From Variovorax sp. 770b2 (GTDB taxonomy: Bacteria > Pseudomonadota > Gammaproteobacteria > Burkholderiales > Burkholderiaceae_C), in contig NZ_FOXJ01000001.1 in assembly GCF_900115685.1 (NCBI RefSeq), positions 372,001 to 436,000 of the forward strand: a stretch of 64,000 bases of DNA, given 5' to 3'. Shown piece by piece: positions 42,430-49,551 of the stretch (the stretch's first letter is position 1; each line of letters starts with the position of its first letter). The notes under the pieces are model-generated. The model was not told where the DNA came from. It did no database searches and worked only from the letters and a program-made list of their open reading frames with translations. A program made the translations under genes and the position numbers.

Positions 42430-43485
42430 ATGGAAATGAAAGCACTGGTCCTGGAAAAGGCGCACGAACTCACGCTGCGCGACGTCGACGTCCCCCTGCA
42501 CGTGGGGCCGCGCGACGTGAAGATCCGCATGCACACCGTGGGCGTCTGCGGCAGCGACGTCCACTACTACCAGCACGGCGGCATCGGCCCCTTCGTGGTC
42601 AACGAGCCGATGATCCTCGGCCACGAAGCCTCCGGCGTGGTCGCCGAGGTGGGCGCCGAAGTCACGCACCTGAAGCCCGGCGACCGCGTCTGCATGGAGC
42701 CCGGCATTCCCGAGCTGGATTCGCGCGCCACCCGCGAAGGCATCTACAACCTGGACCCCGCCGTGCGCTTCTGGGCCACGCCGCCGATCCACGGCTGCCT
42801 CACGCCCTTCGTGGTGCACCCGGCCGCCTTCACCTTCCGCATGCCCGACAACGTGAGCTTCGGCGAGGGTGCCATCGTCGAGCCGCTGGCCATCGGCCTG
42901 CAGGCCGCGAAGAAGGCGGCGCTGAAGCCGGGCGATGTGGCGGTCGTCGTCGGTGCCGGCACCATCGGCGCGATGACCGCGCTGGCGGCGCTGGCCGGCG
43001 GCGCGGCGCGCGTGATCCTGGCGGACCTGGTGCCCGAGAAGCTGGCCCTCTTCGCCGACAACCCGGCAGTGACGACGGTGAATGTGCGCGACGCGAACCT
43101 CGCCGAAACCGTGAAGACGCTCACCGACGGCTGGGGCGCCAACGTGGTCTTCGAAGCCAGCGGCAGCACGCGCGCCTTCGAGGGCATCTTCGACCTGCTG
43201 TGCCCCGGCGGCTGCCTCGTGCTGGTGGGCATTCCGCCCGCCAAGGTCGCGTTCGACATCGTCGCGATCCAGGCGAAGGAAGTGCGCATCGAGTCGGTGT
43301 TCCGCTACGCCAACATCTTTCCGCGCGCGCTCGCGCTGATCGCCTCGGGGCAGGTGAACGTGAAGCCGTTCATCTCGCGCACCTTCGCGTTCGAGGATGG
43401 CATCCGGGCCTTCGAGGAAGCGGCGGCGGGGCGGGCGAGCGATGTGAAGATACAGATCGCGTTTCCCGAAGCGTCGTCGGCCTGA
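42430..43485 (+). CDS. Zinc-dependent polyol dehydrogenase (sorbitol/xylitol type, MDR family)
   Basis: A 351-residue medium-chain dehydrogenase that oxidises polyols to ketoses with NAD+. Catalytic zinc ligands are in [14 protein letters not shown] (Cys near 39) and LGHEASGV (His near 64). The nucleotide loop is [10 protein letters not shown] (about 177). The loop that normally carries four structural-zinc cysteines is here [15 protein letters not shown], with none, as in sorbitol dehydrogenases lacking the structural zinc. It follows the ATPase by 26 bp, so transport and oxidation are coupled. The start at 42430 is preferred over the ATG at 42436. It ends 9 bp from the convergent eCIS effector gene. 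Confidence 0.9.
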   Translation: MEMKALVLEKAHELTLRDVDVPLHVGPRDVKIRMHTVGVCGSDVHYYQHGGIGPFVVNEPMILGHEASGVVAEVGAEVTHLKPGDRVCMEPGIPELDSRATREGIYNLDPAVRFWATPPIHGCLTPFVVHPAAFTFRMPDNVSFGEGAIVEPLAIGLQAAKKAALKPGDVAVVVGAGTIGAMTALAALAGGAARVILADLVPEKLALFADNPAVTTVNVRDANLAETVKTLTDGWGANVVFEASGSTRAFEGIFDLLCPGGCLVLVGIPPAKVAFDIVAIQAKEVRIESVFRYANIFPRALALIASGQVNVKPFISRTFAFEDGIRAFEEAAAGRASDVKIQIAFPEASSA

Positions 43486-43494
43486 CGCGGGGCT

Positions 43495-46400
43495 TCACTT
43501 CTTCGCGGGCATCGCCTTGCGGATGACCTGTCCGCCGGTGAAGACCCACACGAAGCTCGGATCGGCCAACGCGATGGTGCGTCCGCTCAGGCTGGAGACG
43601 GCCTTGAAGAAGGGGAAGCAGTCGTCCGGGCACATCGGGCGCGTGACGCCGACGGTGGCCACCGCCTTCTTGGTGGCGCCGTCGATCTCCTTTTCGAGCC
43701 GCGCCAGCGCTGCAATGAATGCCTGCTTCTCCGCATGCGACTTGAAGTAGGCGCCCTGCGCGTACTTGGGGTCGAAGATGAACGATTTGGTCGAGTAGCC
43801 GAACTTCGCCAGACCCGCGCCGTACTTCACCACGTAGCTGTGCACCTCGGCGGTCTGCTGGGTCACGCTCAGGCCCTTGCCCTGTGCCAGCGCCGCGAGC
43901 GTGCCGTCGAGCCCGCCCCAGCCGCTGATCGTGATCTCGTCGACCAGCGCGAGCGTCTTGGTGGGCTTGACGATGCCGCCCGCGGTGGCCGTGTCGTAGA
44001 TCTGCTGCACCGCCTTCTGCTTGTCGGCGGCCGCCTTGACCGCAGCGCGCACGTCGGATTTCGCGCCCGCCGGTATCTTGGCGAGCAGCTCTTCGAGGTT
44101 CGCCGCGGTGAAGATGTCGCCGGTGTAGATCGGGTTGATCTCGCCGACCAGGTGGTGCTTGGGCCCGCTGTCGTCGGCAACGTCCAGCTTCACCAGCTTG
44201 TACTTGTTCTTGATGGCGCCCAGCTTCGAGCGAATGGCGGTCAGATCGTCGCCATGGGCCTTGGCGATCGCGGTGCCCTCGATCACCGCGGCCTTCACGT
44301 CGCGCTTCTTCTGGTCGTCGGTGCGCGCATCGGGCTTGCCGTCCTTGCCCTTCTTGTTCTTCCCCAGCAGCGCATCCAGGAATTTCTTGGCCATCTTGCG
44401 CACCCACGCCACCATCGAATCCAGCGCCTTGTCCACCGGTGCGCGGATCTTCTGCAGGATGCCGTTGATCTTGGCCGCGATCTTGCCCAGCCCCGCGAAG
44501 CCCGCGAGGAAGTTGATCGCGAGCGACAGCCCGCCCGCGAGCACCGACTCCACCTTGCCCGCCGCCGCGCCGATGTTGCCGCCCGCAATCGCCGAGATGG
44601 AGCCCACGAAGGCACTCACTACCGCGGCGATCTCGGAGATCTTGTTGATGAAGACCATCACCATGTCGTAGATCGACACGATGGCCGAGATGAAGCCCGC
44701 GCCCGGGATGAACATCGCCACCAGCTTGGGGATCGCCTTGGTCACCACCGCCTCGATGATCATCCCCTTGATGCCTTCGATCACCTGGTCCTTCAGCGCG
44801 GCGAGCTCGGCCTTCACCTGCTCCCACGCGGCGGCAGGGCCCTTGTCCTTGAGCGTCATGACGATGCCGAAGCCTTTCTCCAGCGCCACCACCGCGGTCT
44901 CCCCGATGCCCTTGACCAGCTTGCCGCGCAGGTTCCCCCAGCTCAGGCCCAGCACCGAGAACGCGAACTTCACGATCTCGGGCAGCGAGAGCGCCGTGGG
45001 GATGTAGACGCCCGAGAGCGAGCCGGTCAGCCACTTGATCAGCCCGTTCTGCAGGTGCGTGAGGAAGTTGCCCGCGAAGTTCTGGAAGCCCAGCTTGGCC
45101 GCCTTGCCCAGGTTGCTCACGAAGGGCAGCGGGTCCTTGATGATGTTCTTGAGCGCGCTGCCCGTCTTCTGGATCGTGCCCCAGGCACCGGGGCTCACCA
45201 CCTCGAAGACGATTTCCGCGAGCTTCATCGCCGAGTCCACGCCCCAGCCGATGAAGCTCGCGACGAAGTTGCCGAACACGGCCGCGACTTTCGCCAGGCC
45301 CCGCGGGAGCACCACGATGTCCATCAGCTCCAGCGAGGTGAAGGCCGCCATCGCCAGTGCCGGCACCTGCTTGACGAAGCCCACCAGCGCCTTCTTCGCA
45401 TCGTTGAACCAGGCCACCACGCGACCGATGGCGCCGGTCGACTGCACGCGGCCCCACACCTCGCCCTGGCCGGCCAGCGTCATGATGCCGCCGAGGATGG
45501 CCTGGGCATCGCCGGGCGATTCGTCGCCGGTCACGGGGTCCCTGCCGAGCACTGCCTTGAGCAGCGGATAGGCCGGCGTGGTCGCGGCCAGCGCGGCCAG
45601 GGGCTTCAGAACCGCGTCCTTGATGAGCGTGAGGATGTCTCCCGCCAGCCCTCCGACGAAGGTCTTGACCTGGTTCCAGGGCGTCGTGAAGATGCGCACC
45701 GCGCGGTCCCACGCACCGCCCAGGTCGAGCAGCGCGCCCGGGCCTAGCGAATCCGCGTAGTCGTACACCGCCTGCTTGAAGCTGGCGCCCACCATGCCCA
45801 GGCTGTCGACCTGCTGCGAGAACCAGTTGGCGATCTTGTCGAACACGCCGTAGGTGTCCAGCGCCTTCACGATCAGGTCGCCGCCGGGCACGAAGCGCAC
45901 GAGCGCGCGGAACACGTTGGCCGGCGAGCGGTCCACCGCGCGGCCATTGATCGGGTTCATGCCCAGCACCAGCGCGAACATGCTGAAGCCGGGAATGCTG
46001 TCGGCCTTGCCGGCGAAGTAGTCGAGCGCGTCCTGCACGCCCAGGCGCTGCACCTGCGGTTCGCTGCGCACGCGCACGGTGGTGTCCACGCTGCGGTGTG
46101 CCGTGCCGGGCTGCGCGGCGCCGCCCTGCTGGATGGTGTGCGTCAGCTCGTGCGCGATGAGGCCGCGGCCTTCGATGCTGCCCGGCGCAAAGCGATCGCG
46201 GCCGAAGAACACTTCGTGCCCGACCGTGAAGGCGGCCGCGTTGAGCCGCCGGCTCGCGCGCGCGGCCGCATCGCCGGTGTGCACGCGCACGGCCGAGAAG
46301 TCGGCCCCGAACCGCGGCTCCATGTCGTGCTTGAGATGGCGCGGCAGCGGCTGCCCCACCGACGCGCCCACGCCGAGCGAGGAGGGCAGCAGGCTGCGGG

Positions 46401-46659
46401 CCGATCCGCGCGCGGGCACGGTCTTGGCAAAGCGCCGCGCCTGCGGCGTCGCGGCGGCCGGCGCCATCGCGAGCACACGCTGCGACACGCGCACCGCCTC
46501 GCGCTCGGCCGGGTCCGAAGGCTGCGACACGCGCACCGGCGCGACGGACGCCGCGGGCTTCGAGGTGGCCGGCGGCACGCGCCGGGGCGGCGGGCGGCGC
46601 GTATCGGGCACGCGCAACGCGGTGCGCGTGGGGGAGGCCTGGGTGGCGGTGTCGGCCAT
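43495..46659 (-). CDS. eCIS-associated DUF4157 protein with C-terminal deaminase-like domain (candidate toxin)
   Basis: A 1054-residue protein, last gene of the eCIS operon. Residues 1-100 are Pro/Arg/Ala-rich and probably disordered. The DUF4157 domain (about 105-180) has ADFSAVRVHTGDAAARASRR and HELTHTIQQGG (HExxH, His 170, Glu 171, His 174). The middle (about 200-800) is long amphipathic and hydrophobic helices (FVGSISAIAGGNIGAAAGKV; NFLAGFAGLGKIAAKINGIL). Residues 795-880 are charged. The last 150 residues contain SHAEKQA (His 975, Glu 977) and, 33 residues on, RPMCPDDCFPFF (Cys 1010, Cys 1014), the zinc and catalytic layout of cytidine-deaminase-fold enzymes. DUF4157 is enriched in eCIS loci and often precedes toxin domains. 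Function is inferred. No immunity gene adjoins it. Confidence 0.85.
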   Translation of the reverse strand: MADTATQASPTRTALRVPDTRRPPPRRVPPATSKPAASVAPVRVSQPSDPAEREAVRVSQRVLAMAPAAATPQARRFAKTVPARGSARSLLPSSLGVGASVGQPLPRHLKHDMEPRFGADFSAVRVHTGDAAARASRRLNAAAFTVGHEVFFGRDRFAPGSIEGRGLIAHELTHTIQQGGAAQPGTAHRSVDTTVRVRSEPQVQRLGVQDALDYFAGKADSIPGFSMFALVLGMNPINGRAVDRSPANVFRALVRFVPGGDLIVKALDTYGVFDKIANWFSQQVDSLGMVGASFKQAVYDYADSLGPGALLDLGGAWDRAVRIFTTPWNQVKTFVGGLAGDILTLIKDAVLKPLAALAATTPAYPLLKAVLGRDPVTGDESPGDAQAILGGIMTLAGQGEVWGRVQSTGAIGRVVAWFNDAKKALVGFVKQVPALAMAAFTSLELMDIVVLPRGLAKVAAVFGNFVASFIGWGVDSAMKLAEIVFEVVSPGAWGTIQKTGSALKNIIKDPLPFVSNLGKAAKLGFQNFAGNFLTHLQNGLIKWLTGSLSGVYIPTALSLPEIVKFAFSVLGLSWGNLRGKLVKGIGETAVVALEKGFGIVMTLKDKGPAAAWEQVKAELAALKDQVIEGIKGMIIEAVVTKAIPKLVAMFIPGAGFISAIVSIYDMVMVFINKISEIAAVVSAFVGSISAIAGGNIGAAAGKVESVLAGGLSLAINFLAGFAGLGKIAAKINGILQKIRAPVDKALDSMVAWVRKMAKKFLDALLGKNKKGKDGKPDARTDDQKKRDVKAAVIEGTAIAKAHGDDLTAIRSKLGAIKNKYKLVKLDVADDSGPKHHLVGEINPIYTGDIFTAANLEELLAKIPAGAKSDVRAAVKAAADKQKAVQQIYDTATAGGIVKPTKTLALVDEITISGWGGLDGTLAALAQGKGLSVTQQTAEVHSYVVKYGAGLAKFGYSTKSFIFDPKYAQGAYFKSHAEKQAFIAALARLEKEIDGATKKAVATVGVTRPMCPDDCFPFFKAVSSLSGRTIALADPSFVWVFTGGQVIRKAMPAKK

Positions 46660-46670
46660 GGGCGTCCCCG

Positions 46671-48050
46671 CTACAGCGCGCGGCCCTCCTTCAGGAGCTC
46701 GCGCCGCACGCCTTCGTCCACGTCCTCGGCGCGCAGCAGGCCGTCGCCGCGCGCCAGCGAGCGCAGGCACGCATAACGCAGCACGTTGACGATGGTGCCG
46801 CCCGACAGCTCGTGCTGCTGCGCGAGGCGCGTGAGGTCCAGCGCGGGGTCGGCCCGAACCGCGTCGGGAATGCCTTCGCGCCACAGCCGCAGCCGCTCGG
46901 GCGGGCGCGGCAGCGGGAACTGCACCACCGACTGGAAGCGGCGCAGGAACGCGTCGTCGATGTTGTGGCGCAGGTTGCTCGCAAGGATCACCACGCCGTC
47001 GAAGCTCTCGATGCGCTGCAGCAGGTAGCTCACCTCCTGGTTCGCATAGCGGTCGTGCGCATCGCTCACGCTGGTGCGCTTGCCGAACAGCGCATCGGCC
47101 TCGTCGAAGAAAAGAATCCAGCCGTCGCGCTCGGCCGCGTCGAACAGGCGCGAGAGGTTCTTCTCGGTCTCGCCGATGTACTTGGAAACCACCAGCGACA
47201 GGTCGACCCGGTGCACCTCGCGCCCGCAGCGCTCGCCGATCAGGCAGGCCGACAGCGTCTTGCCGGTGCCCGAGGGGCCGTGGAACAGGCTCACATGGCC
47301 GCGCCCCGTGCGCCGACCGAAGCCCCAGTCGTGCAGCAGGCGCTGGCCGTGGGCGAGCCAGAGGTGGATGTCTTCGAGCTGCCCGAGCGTGACGGCGGGC
47401 AGCACGAGGTCTTCCCAGCGCAGGCCCGTCTGCACGCGGATGGCGAGCGCGGTGCGATCGGGCGGCGCCGGCAGCGCGGGGCCGGGCAAGGCTTCGGCGA
47501 GGAAGCCGGCCGAGGGCACGAGCAGCGACTGCAGCAGGCCGCCGGCCTCGGGCGACGCCGGTGTCTCGGTGTGCAACAGGCCGCCCTGCGCGAGGCGCTG
47601 CTGCGGCGACAGGCGTTGCAAGGCCTCGAAGCGCCGCGCGAGGTCGTCGCCCGCGAGCAGGAAGCAGCCCGTCTGGACCGTCGGCAGCATCGCGCCGCCC
47701 GGCCCCACGTGCGCGCCGAACTCGGTGTAGGGGCGCTGCGTGGTGGCGTTCTGCGTGGCCAGCACGTCGAGCAGTTGCGGGCGCAGCTGGGGCGCGAGCG
47801 CGAGGATCATCAACAGCCGCTCGGTAGCGTCCAGGCCGTGGCGCTGCAGCGCGGCCGCATACGGCCCCGCCTTCGGGCGCAGCAACGGCGGCGGTGCGAG
47901 CGCGTCGGGCAGCGGCGGCGAGCCCGGCGTCTTGTCGTGGAAGTAGTGGTGCAGGCGCAGCTCGATCACGTGCGCGAGCCATTCGAGCTCGGCTTCGAGC
48001 GTGTCCGCATCGACGCGGGCGTTGGCCGGCGGCATGTCGGCCGGCTTCAT
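46671..48050 (-). CDS. eCIS AAA+ ATPase (Afp15/Pvc15-like)
   Basis: A 459-residue protein. The N-terminal half (about 1-215) is helical and eCIS-specific (ATERLLMILALAPQLRPQLL). The AAA+ core has Walker A HGPSGTGKT (257-265), SKYIGETEKNLSRLF (289-303), Walker B ILFFDEADALFGKR (312-325) and the sensor/Arg-finger region ILASNLRHNIDDAFLRRF. The homologues are needed for eCIS assembly or cargo loading. It overlaps the tape-measure gene stop by 4 bp and is followed by the DUF4157 effector 11 bp on, which supports a role in loading that protein. Confidence 0.9.
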   Translation of the reverse strand: MKPADMPPANARVDADTLEAELEWLAHVIELRLHHYFHDKTPGSPPLPDALAPPPLLRPKAGPYAAALQRHGLDATERLLMILALAPQLRPQLLDVLATQNATTQRPYTEFGAHVGPGGAMLPTVQTGCFLLAGDDLARRFEALQRLSPQQRLAQGGLLHTETPASPEAGGLLQSLLVPSAGFLAEALPGPALPAPPDRTALAIRVQTGLRWEDLVLPAVTLGQLEDIHLWLAHGQRLLHDWGFGRRTGRGHVSLFHGPSGTGKTLSACLIGERCGREVHRVDLSLVVSKYIGETEKNLSRLFDAAERDGWILFFDEADALFGKRTSVSDAHDRYANQEVSYLLQRIESFDGVVILASNLRHNIDDAFLRRFQSVVQFPLPRPPERLRLWREGIPDAVRADPALDLTRLAQQHELSGGTIVNVLRYACLRSLARGDGLLRAEDVDEGVRRELLKEGRAL

Positions 48051-49549
48051 GGCGTGGGCCACTCCACGATGAGGAGCCTGGGCATCCAGGGCAGGCGCAC
48101 CTGCTCGATGCGCCAGGGCAGCATCGCCATCAGCATGTCGAAGGCTTCGGACTGCAGGTGCAGGTGCCACGCGCCGTCGCCCCGCGAAAGCAGGCCGCGG
48201 CGCTGCAGGAAGCTCAGGCGCAGGCCTTCGATGCCGGTGCCGCGCAGCGCGCTCCAGTGGTCGCGCACGGCGGTGAGCAGCGCATCGACCTCTTCGCAGT
48301 CGGCCAGCGAGAGCGCGGGCAGCGCAGCGGTCAGCGGTTCTTCGGGCGGGCGGCCGAGCAGCAGCTTGATGAAGGGAAGCTGGTGCTCGGCGATGGGCGC
48401 GTCGTCGCAGGCGAGGGCGTGCAGCAGCGCGCAGGCGCGGGGCAGTTCGGCGGGGAGGATCTGCTTGCCACCCTCGTCGAGCACACCGCAGCCGGCGAGC
48501 ATGCGGGGCAGCCAGGGGTGCAGCAGCGCGAGGCCGGCGAGGGGGACCAGCAGGGGCTCGGTGGTTGTCGCGGTGCCGCTCTCCAACAGAGGCGTCTGCC
48601 CAGAGCGATGCAACTGTTCCGTCGTTGGCGCGGCGGAAGTTTCTCCGCCCTCGGCCTTGGCGCGCGCGTGAGCGGTTTTCCGCGCGTGTGGCTTTTCGAC
48701 AAGTGCTTCTTGCAGCGACACAAGAAACGGCGGTGCACCGGCGATCGCGCGCTGTTGCGCAACGAGTTCGCGAAGCGCCGCGGCGCCGAGCGGCGCGGCG
48801 AGCCAGAGGGCCTGCCACTCGATGCGGTCGATGGCGTCGTCATCGATCCATGCGCGCCAACTCTCCAGCGTCGCGGGACTCAGTGGCAGGGGCGGCCAAT
48901 GCACCGCGAGCAGGCGGCGGCGCAAGGTGGCGGGCAGCAAGGGAAGCCAGCGCAGCAGCGCGCCGAAAGCCGCGCGCGTGTCGGTCGCGTCGGGCAGCAC
49001 CGAGCGCAGCGGCTCGGCGCCAGTGACCACCGAATCCGCCGCCCGCACCGCGGCGTCGGCCAGCACGCGTTGCACCTCTTCAGGCGCAAGACCGGCAAGC
49101 GTCCAGGGCAACAGGCCACTCGCCATGTAGTGCTTCAGGGCCTGGCGCGCCTCGACGGCGGTCGAGCGCTGCGACGAAGCGATGTCCGCTTCGGGAAAAG
49201 GCGATGCGGCAGGCGACATGCCCGACCGGCCTGCGTGTCCTGCGTCGTTCGCACGCCCATCGCGCTTCACCGGACGCTCCGCCGCAGCCAGCGCCATGCG
49301 CACCGCCGCCTCGATGCGCTCGGACAACTCACCCGCCGACAGCCCCCGAAGGTCCGCCAGCCGGACGTCCAGCGCCAGCCTCGGCAGATGCCACACCTCA
49401 TCGGGCGGCACCGCCCTGTCGAACGCCCGGTCCAGCGCCGCCTCGCAGACCTCGCCCTGCTCGCGCAGCAACGTGCGCAGCGCAAAGGCCTCGGCCGGAC
49501 TGGAGGCCGAGGCCCGCCAGCGCAGGCGCCGCACGCGGTGGGTGTCCAT
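48047..49549 (-). CDS. Contractile injection system tape-measure protein (Afp14-like)
   Basis: A 500-residue protein. The conserved eCIS tape-measure C-terminal pattern is clear: LALLHPWLPRMLAGCGVLDE (about residues 340-359), HQLPFIKLLLGRPPEEPL, TAVRDHWSALRGTGIEGLRL, SFLQRRGLL, and near the end MLPWRIEQVRLPWMPRLLIV. The N-terminal 300 residues are Ala/Arg/Leu-rich and should be the extended, length-setting part. The length sets tube length in related systems; 500 residues suggests a short device compared with Afp14 (over 2000 residues). The gene follows the 911-residue protein gene by 2 bp and overlaps the AAA+ gene. Confidence 0.85.
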   Translation of the reverse strand: MDTHRVRRLRWRASASSPAEAFALRTLLREQGEVCEAALDRAFDRAVPPDEVWHLPRLALDVRLADLRGLSAGELSERIEAAVRMALAAAERPVKRDGRANDAGHAGRSGMSPAASPFPEADIASSQRSTAVEARQALKHYMASGLLPWTLAGLAPEEVQRVLADAAVRAADSVVTGAEPLRSVLPDATDTRAAFGALLRWLPLLPATLRRRLLAVHWPPLPLSPATLESWRAWIDDDAIDRIEWQALWLAAPLGAAALRELVAQQRAIAGAPPFLVSLQEALVEKPHARKTAHARAKAEGGETSAAPTTEQLHRSGQTPLLESGTATTTEPLLVPLAGLALLHPWLPRMLAGCGVLDEGGKQILPAELPRACALLHALACDDAPIAEHQLPFIKLLLGRPPEEPLTAALPALSLADCEEVDALLTAVRDHWSALRGTGIEGLRLSFLQRRGLLSRGDGAWHLHLQSEAFDMLMAMLPWRIEQVRLPWMPRLLIVEWPTP

Positions 49550-49551
49550 GG

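Noticed and set aside
46124-46160. The HExxH in the DUF4157 protein as proof of a metalloprotease.
   Set aside because: DUF4157 domains keep this motif, but catalysis is not established and no third ligand is evident, so I did not call it a protease.
43495-47982. A longer, 1495-residue version of the DUF4157 protein.
   Set aside because: The part before the ATG at 46659 lies in the AAA+ gene in another frame and has low-complexity Arg/Ala content.
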